A stretch of DNA of 64,000 nucleotides, taken from NCBI GenBank assembly GCA_002293125.1, contig DBCR01000018.1, forward strand, positions 9,372 to 73,371, in the 5' to 3' direction. Shown piece by piece: positions 42,485-51,327 of this stretch. Source of the stretch: Opitutia bacterium UBA953. GTDB lineage: Bacteria > Verrucomicrobiota > Verrucomicrobiia > Opitutales > UBA953. Position 1 is the first letter of the stretch. Each line of letters opens with the position of its first letter. Made by a program: the position numbers and the translations under genes. Below the pieces are notes generated by a model. It had not been told where the DNA came from, searched no databases, and was given only the letters and a program-made list of their open reading frames with translations.

Positions 42485-43799
42485 GTTGGAATTCGTCTCC
42501 ACCGTCGACGCTTCCTGTCGCGGTTCCCTGCGTGACGTGCTGCTTTCGGCCATACCCGCCAAGGGCGGCCTCTGGGTGCCGACGCATATCCCGCAGATCG
42601 CGCCCGATTTCGTGGAGCGCCATCGCGACGCGTCCTATGCCGACCTCGCCGAGGCCGTCATCGCTCCCTATTTCGCCGAAGTCCTCGGCCCGGCGGTCCT
42701 TCGTCAGCTTTGTCACGAGGCTTTCAATTTTCCCGTGCCGCTCGTCCACCCCGAGGGATTCAAGGGCACGCCGGCTGAACGCATCGCCGTCCTTGAACTC
42801 TTTCAAGGCCCGTCCGCGGCCTTCAAGGACTTTGCGGTCCGCACGCTCGTGCGCGTCACTGCACGTGTCCTCGGCGACGAGTTTCCGCAGCTGACCGTGC
42901 TCGCCGCGACTTCCGGCGATACGGGCGCTGCCGTCACGGAGGCTTGCTCCGGCGTCCCCGGCGTCCGCGCCGTGGTGCTCTACCCGCGCATCGGTGTCAG
43001 TGGCGTGCAGGAATCCCAGATCGCCCGCGCCCGTCCCGGCGTGGTCGCGCTGTCTGTCGATGGCACGTTCGACGATTGCCAGGCGATGGTGAAGCGCGCT
43101 CTCGCCGATGAGTCCCTGCGTCGTCGCCGCCCTTTGCTCACGGCCAACTCCATCAATCCGGTCCGTCTGATCGCCCAGGTTCCGTTCGCCTTCCACGCCA
43201 ACCGCCTGCTGGCTCCGGGACGGCGCATGGGCATCGTGGTGCCTTCGGGCAATCTCGGTAACGTCGGCGCGGTGCAGCTCGCCCGTCGCATGGGTCTCGA
43301 TGTCGCCGCCCTTGTCGCCGCGACCAACACGAATTCGCCTTTGCCCGCCCTTTTCGCCACCGGCGAATATCGTCCGCGCCGCGCCACGCCCACGGCCTCT
43401 AACGCCATGGACATCGGTGACCCGAACAACCTCAGTCGCCTGCTTGCCTGGCGTGAGGGTGGCCCGGCGGTCGGCGCCGTCACCGTCGATGACAAGGCCA
43501 CGCTCGATGCCATGCGCCGCGTTCGCGATGCGGGTGGTTATGTTCTTTGCCCGCACTCCGCGGTCGGCTGGAAGGCCGCCGAGGATCTGCTGGCTCGTGA
43601 CGGCGATAAGCTCGACGACATCATCGTCTTCGGCACCGCGCATCCGGCCAAGTTTCCGGATGTGTTGCAGGAAGCCTTTGGTGAAGCTAATGCTTCTCGC
43701 TTCCCGGGCGAGCTGCCCGCGCCGTCGCCGATCAAGATCGGCAACGACTTCGAGTCCGTCCGCAAGGTCCTCGAATCTGAAGCTGGCTTCGGACGCTGA
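42465..43799 (+). CDS. thrC: Threonine synthase
   Basis: A 444-residue PLP enzyme that converts O-phosphohomoserine to threonine. LFQGPSAAFKDFAVR carries the PLP Lys, and VLAATSGDTGAAVTEAC the phosphate-binding loop. VVPSGNLGNVGAVQLARRMG is a second conserved part. The N-terminal segment up to FKGTPAERIAV is of the long ThrC type found in E. coli and yeast. The ATG at 42465 lies within thrB; GTG at 42459 is an alternative. Only 3 nt separate its stop from a convergent small lipoprotein gene. Confidence 0.94.
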   Translation: MSSPSPKLEFVSTVDASCRGSLRDVLLSAIPAKGGLWVPTHIPQIAPDFVERHRDASYADLAEAVIAPYFAEVLGPAVLRQLCHEAFNFPVPLVHPEGFKGTPAERIAVLELFQGPSAAFKDFAVRTLVRVTARVLGDEFPQLTVLAATSGDTGAAVTEACSGVPGVRAVVLYPRIGVSGVQESQIARARPGVVALSVDGTFDDCQAMVKRALADESLRRRRPLLTANSINPVRLIAQVPFAFHANRLLAPGRRMGIVVPSGNLGNVGAVQLARRMGLDVAALVAATNTNSPLPALFATGEYRPRRATPTASNAMDIGDPNNLSRLLAWREGGPAVGAVTVDDKATLDAMRRVRDAGGYVLCPHSAVGWKAAEDLLARDGDKLDDIIVFGTAHPAKFPDVLQEAFGEANASRFPGELPAPSPIKIGNDFESVRKVLESEAGFGR

Positions 43800-43802
43800 G
43801 GC

Positions 43803-43949
43803 TTACTTTGAAGCGTTGTCCGGATCCGGCTTGGCCGCGGCTTTCTTGGCCGGGGTGGCTTTTTCGGCGGGCGCCTGTTCGATCACGATGATGCAGCCCG
43901 AGAGGGTGAGGCTGGCGAGCGCGAGGGCGGCGGCGAGGGCGGTCTTCAT
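43803..43949 (-). CDS. Small lipoprotein
   Basis: A 48-residue peptide: MKTALAAALALASLTLSGC is a signal peptide with a lipobox (LSGC), then IIVIEQ and a Lys/Ala/Pro-rich tail of about 25 residues. This is the pattern of tiny outer-membrane lipoproteins that are often envelope spacers or toxin-like entericidins, but no family is certain. It lies at the 3' end of the ExbBD block but is separated from it by a terminator hairpin. Confidence 0.6.
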   Translation of the reverse strand: MKTALAAALALASLTLSGCIIVIEQAPAEKATPAKKAAAKPDPDNASK

Positions 43950-43990
43950 GTCAGGAATAATAGGGTGTGGACTGGCTGGGTAAACCCGCA

Positions 43991-44021
43991 AAACAGAAAA
44001 GGCCGCCAGGAGGCGGCCTTT
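43991..44021 (-). terminator. Terminator of the exbB-exbD block
   Basis: A perfect 10-bp stem has arms at 43998-44007 and 44012-44021 and a 4-nt loop. On the reverse strand it is followed by TTCTGTTTT. It lies 21 nt after the second exbD stop. Confidence 0.8.
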
Positions 44022-44041
44022 GCGGACGGCTAAGACGTCGC

Positions 44042-44485
44042 TTACTCCGTGTCGGACACCGCGAACGTGACGTTCGTGATGTTCGCCTTGGCGAGGCAGT
44101 CGAGGACGTTGATCACGCGCTCGTAGCGGGCGTTCTCTTCGGCCTGGACCGTGATGAGTAGCTTCGTCTTGGACTGCTCGGCAGCTTCGCCCAGTTGCTT
44201 CATCTGGTTATAGAGGTTCTCGAGGAGTTTGTCGCCGGACGCGCCGACCGGGTCTTCGTTAAGGGTGATTTCTCCGGTCTCGCTGATGCCGATGGTGACT
44301 TCGTCGGGAAGCTCGGTCTCTTTGGAAGTCTCGGCGTTGCCGGGGAGGGTGGTCTTCAGCTCATGTTCGACCTTCACGGCGCCGGCCATGACCATGAAGA
44401 AGAGCATGATCACGAAGACCACGTCGATCATGGGAGCAATCTGGAAGCCAGGATTTGCGTCGGGCAGTTGTGGGGCTTGTCTCAT
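44042..44485 (-). CDS. ExbD/TolR-family biopolymer transport protein (second copy)
   Basis: A 147-residue protein with a single N-terminal span: FQIAPMIDVVFVIMLFFMVMAG, where the Asp in PMIDV is the proton-pathway residue of ExbD/TolR. The periplasmic part (about 40-147) includes a typical ExbD tail LITVQAEENARYERVINVLDCLAKANITNVTFAV. It differs in sequence from the first ExbD, so the pair is not a recent duplicate. It starts 3 nt after the other exbD. Together with ExbB it would form the proton-driven motor for an unknown partner. Confidence 0.88.
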   Translation of the reverse strand: MRQAPQLPDANPGFQIAPMIDVVFVIMLFFMVMAGAVKVEHELKTTLPGNAETSKETELPDEVTIGISETGEITLNEDPVGASGDKLLENLYNQMKQLGEAAEQSKTKLLITVQAEENARYERVINVLDCLAKANITNVTFAVSDTE

Positions 44486-44488
44486 GGC

Positions 44489-44929
44489 TTATTCTTCTTT
44501 GTTAAGGCCGGAGAAGGCGATGTTGTCGATACCGGCTTCGGCGCCCCATTCGAGGGCCTTGGAGATGTATTTCGCATGGCACTCCTTATCGGCGCGGATC
44601 AGCAGGCGATACTTCTCATTCGTGCCCTTACGATCGGAGAGTTCCTTCGCGATGCCTTCCTTGTCGTTCGGGTCGATCTCGCGATCGTCGATCTTGTACT
44701 TGGCCTGGCCCGTGGTCTTGTCCCACGAGATATTGATCAGTCCCGCAGCGGCCTTATCGTCGCGCTTGATGCCGTTGGAAGCGACCGGCAGGGAGATGTT
44801 CTTGTCCACCCTGAGCACCTGCGCCGAGGTGATGGACATGAAGAAGATGAGCAGCACCAAGAGCACGTCGATCATCGGCGCGACCTGGAACTCCGGCTCC
44901 CCTTCTCCGCCTCCTCCTCCGCCTGCCAT
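44489..44929 (-). CDS. ExbD/TolR-family biopolymer transport protein (first copy)
   Basis: A 146-residue protein. A Gly-rich start is followed by FQVAPMIDVLLVLLIFFMSITSA with the conserved Asp. The periplasmic domain runs to LIRADKECHAKYISKALEWGAEAGIDNIAFSG. The stretch RVDKNISLPVASNGIKRDDK follows the span, as in TolR-like proteins. It lies 32 nt from exbB and 3 nt from the second exbD. Confidence 0.88.
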   Translation of the reverse strand: MAGGGGGGEGEPEFQVAPMIDVLLVLLIFFMSITSAQVLRVDKNISLPVASNGIKRDDKAAAGLINISWDKTTGQAKYKIDDREIDPNDKEGIAKELSDRKGTNEKYRLLIRADKECHAKYISKALEWGAEAGIDNIAFSGLNKEE

Positions 44930-44961
44930 GGCTGTGTTGTTTGGTTAGGGGTGGAAAGGGC

Positions 44962-45750
44962 TTACGACTGGACGTTCGAGGACGTGTTCCAATCGGGCTT
45001 GGAGGCGTAGATTTCCTCGTCGCCGACCTTACGACCTTCGATTTCTTCGTAGGGGAAGGCGCGGAACAGGCCGGTCACGATCTCGGTGATGTCGTGGACG
45101 CCCTTGTTGATGCGGTTCGCGAGCAAGTAGTAGGACATGAACGCCGGGATAGCGACGGCCAGGCCAGTGCCAGTCGCCACGAGCACTTCGCCGATCGCGC
45201 CAGAGAGCTTGGAGGGGTCGCCCACGCCGGAGGTGCCGAGGGTTTCGAAAGCGGCCATCATGCCGGTCACGGTGCCGACCAGGCCGATCATCGGGGTGCA
45301 GACGCCGATCACGGAGAGGTAGGAGGAACGGCCCTTAAGCTCGGCGTTGACGCGAGTGATCTCGGAGATGATCGCTTCTTCGGTCATGGTCTTGCCATCT
45401 GGGGTGAAGGCGACACCGGCGCGGACGACGTCAGCGAGGGGGGAGCCGGCGGACTTGGCGAAGGCGTAGGCACCGACGTAGTCACCCTTTTTGAAGAGCT
45501 CGCGGAGCTGAGTGACATGGTCGACCGGGTAGAGTTTACTAGCGCTCGTGCGCATGTAGCCGTCGACGATGAACCAGACCATCGCCACGGAGCAGGCGGT
45601 GAGCGGGTACATGACCCAACCACCTTCGATGAAGATGTCTATGAGGGTCTTCTTGTGGGCGCCACCGGCGGCTTCCTGGGCCGAGGCTGCGATGGTCATC
45701 AGGCCGAGGAGGACGGCGCTGAAGGAGGTATTACGGAGGTTCATCTTCAT
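44962..45750 (-). CDS. ExbB/TolQ/MotA-family proton channel
   Basis: A 262-residue protein (start 45750, or 45744 for 260 residues). An N-terminal signal-like segment (ends near ASAQEA) is followed by a first span at GWVMYPLTACSVAMVWFIVDGYM. The channel core has SVIGVCTPMIGLVGTVTGMMAAFE, the family GLxGTVxGM motif, and VATGTGLAVAIPAFMSYYLLANR. A cleavable N-terminal extension is a feature of some ExbB proteins. It is followed by two exbDs and preceded by two large helical-repeat proteins. Confidence 0.9.
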   Translation of the reverse strand: MKMNLRNTSFSAVLLGLMTIAASAQEAAGGAHKKTLIDIFIEGGWVMYPLTACSVAMVWFIVDGYMRTSASKLYPVDHVTQLRELFKKGDYVGAYAFAKSAGSPLADVVRAGVAFTPDGKTMTEEAIISEITRVNAELKGRSSYLSVIGVCTPMIGLVGTVTGMMAAFETLGTSGVGDPSKLSGAIGEVLVATGTGLAVAIPAFMSYYLLANRINKGVHDITEIVTGLFRAFPYEEIEGRKVGDEEIYASKPDWNTSSNVQS

Positions 45751-45802
45751 GATGATGGGGTGTAGGTTGGTTTTAGGTGAGGTTTTGGAAAGGGGCAAGG
45801 AC

Positions 45803-46819
45803 TCACTTGTTACCTTCGACCTTCTCTTCGGCGGCAAGTTTAGGCTTGGCCATGATGACGCCGTCCGGGAGGGGGCCGCCGGCAGCGATCTTCTTTTGAT
45901 CGGCCTCGGCCTTGGCACGTTCTTCCTTGGGAAGCATCTTCTTGGCTTCTTCGGCTTCTTTGGAGACCGGGTAGGAGACGATGATGTCGTAGAGGTAGCG
46001 GTTGGCGACGGTCTCGAGCTTCTGGTCGCGAAGGGCGGGGCTGTCCATTCCGCGGAACGACCGGGCGGCGCCCAGCATGGCCTTCGGTACGATTTCGGAC
46101 TCGGAGCCGAAGAAGACTGGTACGCGGAGGTAGGTGGTCATCGCGGCTTCGTACTTCTTGGAGGCGAAGAGCGAGTTGCCCTTCACGAGGTGGAGGCGGG
46201 CCTGGAGTTCGGCTGTATCCACCTTGGCCAGGAGTTCCGTGGACTCCTTTATGACCGCCTCGTGTTCGCCTTTGCGGGCGCGCTGCATCAGGCGGGCGAG
46301 CTGGATCTGGGTGGCTACCTCGGGGAGCTTGGCGGCCTCTTCCTTCTCGAAGGCGGTGAGGAATGATTCCGTGGCGGCGTCGTTCTCGAGGCGGTCGAGG
46401 GCGTCGAGCTTGACGATGGACGCACGGGCCCACCAGGAGCCAGGGACGTTCTTGATCGGTTCGAAGAACTTCAGCACGGCTTCAACGTTGTCGAGGGCCT
46501 TGGCCGGTTCGCCCCGGCTGACGTTGGCCTGGGCGTCCGTGAGGCGGGAGGGCATCGGCCAGATCACTTCGGTGACTTCGGATAGCTTGCGGGTGAGGGT
46601 CACCTCGATGCCGCCGGAGTTGCTGACGCGGACGATCTCTCCCTTGATGACGTTGATCGTGCCTTTCTTGGCATCGACGATCGGTTTCGGCGGGATGGAG
46701 CTGTCCATCTTGAACGGGTCGTTGATCTCCCAGCGTTCGCCTTTGAAGACGAAGGTCTGTGCCGGCGAGGAGGCGGCGGCGAGGAGCGCGAGGGCAGGGA
46801 GGAAGAAGGAGAGACGCAT
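45803..46819 (-). CDS. Exported helical-repeat protein of the ExbBD block
   Basis: A 338-residue protein with a signal peptide (1-20, cleavage near SPAQ). The section to about residue 75 is beta-like (KGTINVIKGEIVRVSNSGGIEVTL), then helical pairs up to about 300 that look like TPR-like repeats (for example HLVKGNSLFASKKYEAAMTTYLRVPVFF, followed by KAMLGAARSF). The tail is Lys/Glu rich. It sits between the 1112-residue TPR gene (6-nt gap) and exbB (52 nt), so it is probably a periplasmic partner of the motor. No named family. Confidence 0.65.
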   Translation of the reverse strand: MRLSFFLPALALLAAASSPAQTFVFKGERWEINDPFKMDSSIPPKPIVDAKKGTINVIKGEIVRVSNSGGIEVTLTRKLSEVTEVIWPMPSRLTDAQANVSRGEPAKALDNVEAVLKFFEPIKNVPGSWWARASIVKLDALDRLENDAATESFLTAFEKEEAAKLPEVATQIQLARLMQRARKGEHEAVIKESTELLAKVDTAELQARLHLVKGNSLFASKKYEAAMTTYLRVPVFFGSESEIVPKAMLGAARSFRGMDSPALRDQKLETVANRYLYDIIVSYPVSKEAEEAKKMLPKEERAKAEADQKKIAAGGPLPDGVIMAKPKLAAEEKVEGNK

Positions 46820-46824
46820 GGTGA

Positions 46825-49800
46825 TCAGAGTCCGAGGAGGAAGGATTTGGCTTCTTGGGCTTCGCGGGTGTCCTTGATGCGGTCCTTCTCGAGCATCTCC
46901 TTCAGGAGCACCTTGGCGGCGTCCTTCTGGTTGAGCTTCGTGGCGAAAAGCTTGGCGGACGCGAAATAGGACTTGGCGGCCCAGACCTCATATTTCTTCC
47001 AGGTCATGAAGCAGCGGCGGTAGTAGGCGATGGCCTCGTTGTAACCCTTCTCGTCGGTCGCCTGGCGTTCGGCCATCAGGCCGAGCCAATAGAGGGAGGC
47101 GGCCGTCTTTTCTCCGCGCCATTCCTTGGTCTTGGCGATTTCCTCGAACTCATCCTTGGCTTCCTTGTACTTGGCGAGTTCGGCGAGGGCGCGAGCCCGC
47201 GTGAAGCGGAGGTCGAGCTCCTTCGACATCAAGATATTGTTATCGATGGCCTCGTTGCAAAGCGAGAGGGCTTCGGCGTACTTCTTGTTGGCGTAGGCGA
47301 TCTCGGCCAGGCCGGCGAAGCCGTAGTCGGCGTATTCCGAGGAGCGGGAATGTTCGAGGATGTAGCCGAAATAATCGGCGGCCTTCTTGTCGTCGCCCTT
47401 CGCGAGGAGGCTGTCGCCGACGAGTCCGAGGATCGTCGGGTTGAGTTCCTCGGCCTTGTAGATGGCCGCGATTTTGGCGTAGTTGGCGGCGGTCTTCTCA
47501 GGTTCGCGGGTGAACACCGCGAGCTGGCCGAGGGCGAAGAAGCCGCGGGCTTGGGCGACGAGGGAATTGCGGTGGTCTTCGAGGCGGAGCAGCTTGACCA
47601 GCTCTTTTTCAGCATCTTCGCTGGTGTAGGCGCCGGGCTCGGGCTTGGCTCCCGGCTTCACGCGCTTGACCTTGCGGGCGATTTTCTCGGCCAGGAAGAC
47701 GATGAGCTTCTCGGTGCCTTCCTGGGTGCGGTCGTTGATCGATTCGGAGACGGCGTCGGAGAGGATCTTGAGGGCGCGCTTCTTCTGGTCGGCGATGGAG
47801 GTCTGGCGCTTGACCTCGACCTTGGCGAGTTCGGCCTCGAGTTCGGCGGAGAGCTTGCGGACGGAAGCCTTGGCGACGTCGATCTCCGGTTGGGTGATGC
47901 CCGGCTTGCGCTCGAGCGTGTCGACGGCCTTACGGGCGGCGGCGAGCTGGGCGCTGAAATTCTTGCGGACCTTCTCGGATTCAGCGGCGAACTCGGGCAT
48001 GTCGCCCATACGCTCGGTCGAGCGGATGACCTCGTAGAGGTAGGTCATCGCCTTGGGGTCGTTATGGTTCCAGTCGAAGATTTCTCTGAACAGGTCGCGC
48101 ATGCGCTTGTGTTCGCCGCGTCCCGGGAGGAGTTTGCGGAGTTCACCGAGGACGAATTCGAGGGCCTGCGGATTGGTGCGGGCGTTCTTGGCGGCGGCTT
48201 CGTAGGCGTCGATGGCCTTATTGGTGACGGCTTCCTTCTCTTTTTCTAACTTGGTCTTGATCTCGACGAACTTGTCCTTGTCGGGGGTCTTGGCGTTGAG
48301 GCGGACATCGAGGTCGGCGGCCTTGACCTTCTTGTCGATTTCGTCGGCGAGGGCGATGTTGGCGTCGCCGATCAGCGTGTAGACCTCGGGCACCTGGGAC
48401 ATGACCTCATCGGTGTTGTCCTTGGAGTAATCCTTGAGCCAGTCTTCGCAGATCTTGATGGTGCCGGGGATGTCGCGAGGGGAGGTGCCGAACTTGACGA
48501 TGGCCTGACGGTAGCGGACGTCAGGGATGAACTGGCCTTTCGGGTATTCCTGCTCGTATTTATCGAAGTCGACCTTGGTCTCCTTGTACTTGCCTTGGAA
48601 GAACGAGCAAAGCGCGTTCATGTAGAGCACCTGCTGGCGGACCGGGGAGCGCTCGTGCTTCTTGAGGAATTCCTCGAAGGCCTTCTGGGCGGGCGCCCAA
48701 TCGACCTGGGAGAAGAGGCAGGCCGCGATACGGAAGTCGATCTCTTCGACGACCTCGGGCGTCAGGGTCTTTACGTTGGCCAGGACCCACTTGTAGTGGC
48801 CGATAGCCTCGGGAAACTCTTCGCGCTCCTGGGAGATGTCGCCGAGGATCAGCGCGATAGCGGAGACCTGTTCGTCTTTCGGGAACTTGGAGATGAATTC
48901 CTTACACTTCGCCTGGGCCTCGTTGTTGCGACCGATGCGGCGCAACGCGAGGATGTGGTAGTAGTAGGCGCCGGAGATGCGGCTGAAGCCGGGGCTGTTC
49001 TCGAAGATGTCGAGGAAGGCGACGTGGGCCTCCCATGGGCGCTTCAGCTCGAGCAGGCAGAGGCCGATGCGGTAGGAGATAAACGCGTCGTAGTCCTTGT
49101 TGGCGTTAAACTCCTCCTGGATCTTCTTGAACTGCGCGACCTCTTGCTTGGTCTTCTCGAGGTTGGCGGCCTGTTCGGGGTTCGGCTTGGGGAAGTTCTT
49201 GGTCAGCGTGTCGACTTCCGTCTGCTTGGCCTCGATGGTGCGACCGAAGGAGCTGCTGAGGTTGGCGCGACGCAACGTGCCTTGGTAATTCGTGAGGGCC
49301 TGGCGGTAGAAGTCGGCGCGGAAATTCTCGTCGGCGGCCGTTTCGGCGGCGGAGAAGCGAGCGTCGCCGATCTCGAGGCGCTGGAAGTTGGAGCGGACGA
49401 CTTCGACGGGTGAACCGGTGCTCTTCGCGTCGATCTCGTTCTTCAGCTGGGTCGCTTCCTTGGTCAGGCCGAGCTTGGTGTACATGTCGACCAACTTGTA
49501 GGCGGCCTCGCGGCGTTCCGGCGTGTTGATGCCGTCGGCGGTCGCCTGCTTCAGCAGGGTCAGGGCCTGGGCGTAGGCGGCCTTCTTGACGTCATCCGGC
49601 GAGCTCTTGGCGCGGTCGACGATGATCTGGGCGGAAAGGGTGTAGGCGCTGACGCGCTCTTCGGGGCGGGCGAGCGAGTTGGTGCGAATCTTCTCGAGGC
49701 GGGCGAGCGCGAGCTCCCATTTACCCTGCTTGGAATAGGCTTCGATGAGCAGAAGCTCGGCGGTGCCGCGGCGATTGTCGGTATCAGAGAGGAAGTCCTC

Positions 49801-50163
49801 CGTGCCCTTGGGGAACTTGTCGAGGAAGGCGGTCAGCTCGGTTTCGGCCCGCGGCCAATCCTTGATGAAGAAATGACAGAGGGATTTTTGGAAGGAGACG
49901 ACGGCCTTGAGCTTCGGTTCGACGTCGACGGCTTTGGCGTCGAGATCTTCGAAAAGTGCGAGGGCCTCCCGGTACTTCTTTTCTTCGAGGTTCTTGATGG
50001 CATCCTTGTAAAGGAGGGACAGCGGGTCCTCCTGTGGCTTCTGCGCGGTCGGCAGCGGGCGAGCCTGCGCCTTCAAGTCACTGGTGACGGGGGTCAGGGC
50101 AATGAGGACGGCGAGCAAGGCGGCCTTGGCCAATTTATAGGTGCGGGACTCTTTGATAAGCAT
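46825..50163 (-). CDS. Large exported TPR-repeat protein
   Basis: A 1112-residue protein, the longest in the window. The ATG at 50163 starts a signal peptide (KLAKAALLAVLIALTPVTSDLKAQ). Nearly the whole mature chain is TPR-type helices: examples are YREALALFEDLDAKAVDVEP, the section ending KDWPRAETELTAFLDKFPKG, and KKYAEALSLCNEAIDNN. A Lys/Glu-rich coiled-coil-like section lies near residues 640-800. In TPR-rich periplasmic proteins such solenoids bind partners. As first gene of the ExbBD block it may connect the motor to the outer membrane or peptidoglycan. Function unknown. Confidence 0.75.
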   Translation of the reverse strand: MLIKESRTYKLAKAALLAVLIALTPVTSDLKAQARPLPTAQKPQEDPLSLLYKDAIKNLEEKKYREALALFEDLDAKAVDVEPKLKAVVSFQKSLCHFFIKDWPRAETELTAFLDKFPKGTEDFLSDTDNRRGTAELLLIEAYSKQGKWELALARLEKIRTNSLARPEERVSAYTLSAQIIVDRAKSSPDDVKKAAYAQALTLLKQATADGINTPERREAAYKLVDMYTKLGLTKEATQLKNEIDAKSTGSPVEVVRSNFQRLEIGDARFSAAETAADENFRADFYRQALTNYQGTLRRANLSSSFGRTIEAKQTEVDTLTKNFPKPNPEQAANLEKTKQEVAQFKKIQEEFNANKDYDAFISYRIGLCLLELKRPWEAHVAFLDIFENSPGFSRISGAYYYHILALRRIGRNNEAQAKCKEFISKFPKDEQVSAIALILGDISQEREEFPEAIGHYKWVLANVKTLTPEVVEEIDFRIAACLFSQVDWAPAQKAFEEFLKKHERSPVRQQVLYMNALCSFFQGKYKETKVDFDKYEQEYPKGQFIPDVRYRQAIVKFGTSPRDIPGTIKICEDWLKDYSKDNTDEVMSQVPEVYTLIGDANIALADEIDKKVKAADLDVRLNAKTPDKDKFVEIKTKLEKEKEAVTNKAIDAYEAAAKNARTNPQALEFVLGELRKLLPGRGEHKRMRDLFREIFDWNHNDPKAMTYLYEVIRSTERMGDMPEFAAESEKVRKNFSAQLAAARKAVDTLERKPGITQPEIDVAKASVRKLSAELEAELAKVEVKRQTSIADQKKRALKILSDAVSESINDRTQEGTEKLIVFLAEKIARKVKRVKPGAKPEPGAYTSEDAEKELVKLLRLEDHRNSLVAQARGFFALGQLAVFTREPEKTAANYAKIAAIYKAEELNPTILGLVGDSLLAKGDDKKAADYFGYILEHSRSSEYADYGFAGLAEIAYANKKYAEALSLCNEAIDNNILMSKELDLRFTRARALAELAKYKEAKDEFEEIAKTKEWRGEKTAASLYWLGLMAERQATDEKGYNEAIAYYRRCFMTWKKYEVWAAKSYFASAKLFATKLNQKDAAKVLLKEMLEKDRIKDTREAQEAKSFLLGL

Positions 50164-50203
50164 CGGTTGAGGGGAGCGTTTAGCTCCGCATCGGGGGTAT
50201 GTA

Positions 50204-50233
50204 GAATTAGCCCAGCCGGCCGCAGATTGCCAA
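50204..50233 (-). promoter_or_regulatory. Candidate promoter of the large TPR/ExbBD block
   Basis: On the reverse strand TTGGCA (50228-50233) and TAATTC (50204-50209) are spaced by 18 nt, a plausible sigma-70 type pair about 40 nt before the ATG at 50163. Sequence match only. Confidence 0.35.
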
Positions 50234-50301
50234 GCAATAAGCCCCTTTTGAACGACATTCATTCGAGGGGGTATGCCCCAGGGGTGGCCCCTGTGAATAA
50301 C

Positions 50302-51240
50302 TCAGCCACCGGGCTTCATGCCTGTCGCCAAAATAGTCTCAAAACAGGGTTCTTTGACTTCTTTGGCAACGACCCGCACCTCGGATTGGCGGAAACCAGC
50401 CTCCTCGATCCAGTCATGGAGCTCGTTTTCTTTGAATCCGAGCCAGCGGTCAGCGTAAAGTTCTCGGGCTTTCTCGAAACGATGGGCGCGGAGGTCGAGG
50501 ATGAGCAAGCGGCCGCCGGGCTTGAGGATGCGAAAGGCTTCCGACAGCGCCAGCCGCGGGTTCTCGGCGTGGTGCAGGGCTTGGCTGAGTAAGGCGAGGT
50601 CGATGCTCCGGTCCGGCAGGGGGACTTTCTCGATGTTGCCGAGGATGTAGGTCAGGTTCCGGAGATGTTCCTTCTTAGCCAAAGCACGGCCGACCTGGAC
50701 CATCCGGGGGGAGTTATCGACACAGTGGACGCTCTCGGCTTGGCGGGCCAACAGGCGCGAGAGCGTGCCGTCGCCGGCGCCAAGGTCAGCGATTCGCACG
50801 CGCGGTGTGAGGAGGAAGAGCATCTGCCCGATCGCTTCCCATGAGCGGCCGGGGCAGTAGTTGCGGCCGAGACGGTCGGCGACGAGGTTGAAGTGCTGCT
50901 CAGCTTTCTGGCGGCGCTTCTCGATGATGCGTTGCAGGGAGCGCTGGTCCGCGGCGGACTTCGACTCGCGCGCGCTGGCGGCGAGGGCGGCGTCCACGAT
51001 ACCGATGACACTCACCGGCAGGTCGCGGGCGAGCGAGTAGAACGACTTCTTGCCATCGCGGCGGTCGTTCACGAGCTGGGCTTTTCGAAGCAATGCCAGA
51101 TGGGTCGAGATGCGCGACTGGGGCAGTCCGAGGATTTCCTGGAGCTCACCGACCGCCAGCTCACCACGGTGCAGTAGGTGCAGGATACGGGACCGGGTCG
51201 GGTCGGCTAAGAGGCGCAGGGTTTCCCAGGGGTCGGACAT
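50302..51240 (-). CDS. ArsR-family regulator fused to a SAM-dependent methyltransferase
   Basis: A 312-residue fusion. Residues 1-85 are an ArsR winged helix (LRLLADPTRSRILHLLHRGELAVGELQEILGLPQSRISTHLALLRKAQLV), without the Cys metal site of classical ArsR. Residues 130-310 form a class I methyltransferase: RIADLGAGDGTLSRLLA binds SAM, with ALLSQALHHAENP and ILKPGGRLLILDLRAHRF. Fusions of this type are often found near methionine or SAM-cycle genes, so SAM level sensing is a reasonable guess. No such genes are adjacent here. It is separated from the following TPR gene by 138 nt. Confidence 0.85.
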   Translation of the reverse strand: MSDPWETLRLLADPTRSRILHLLHRGELAVGELQEILGLPQSRISTHLALLRKAQLVNDRRDGKKSFYSLARDLPVSVIGIVDAALAASARESKSAADQRSLQRIIEKRRQKAEQHFNLVADRLGRNYCPGRSWEAIGQMLFLLTPRVRIADLGAGDGTLSRLLARQAESVHCVDNSPRMVQVGRALAKKEHLRNLTYILGNIEKVPLPDRSIDLALLSQALHHAENPRLALSEAFRILKPGGRLLILDLRAHRFEKARELYADRWLGFKENELHDWIEEAGFRQSEVRVVAKEVKEPCFETILATGMKPGG

Positions 51241-51273
51241 GCGGGCAGGTTGGGGTGCGCCGGCGTCCGTGTC

Positions 51274-51302
51274 AAAAGAGGAAGCCCCGTTTCCGGGGCT
51301 TC
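51274..51302 (-). terminator. Terminator after the long greA
   Basis: GAAGCCCC (51281-51288) pairs with GGGGCTTC (51295-51302), and on the reverse strand it is followed by CTCTTTTG. It lies 25 nt past the greA stop. Confidence 0.75.
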
Positions 51303-51327
51303 GTCAGCAGGCCATCTGGCTGGGTGC

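Noticed and set aside
46855..48249. A 464-codon forward open frame opposite the large TPR gene
   Set aside because: Shadow of a repeat-rich coding region; no motif and no ribosome-binding context.
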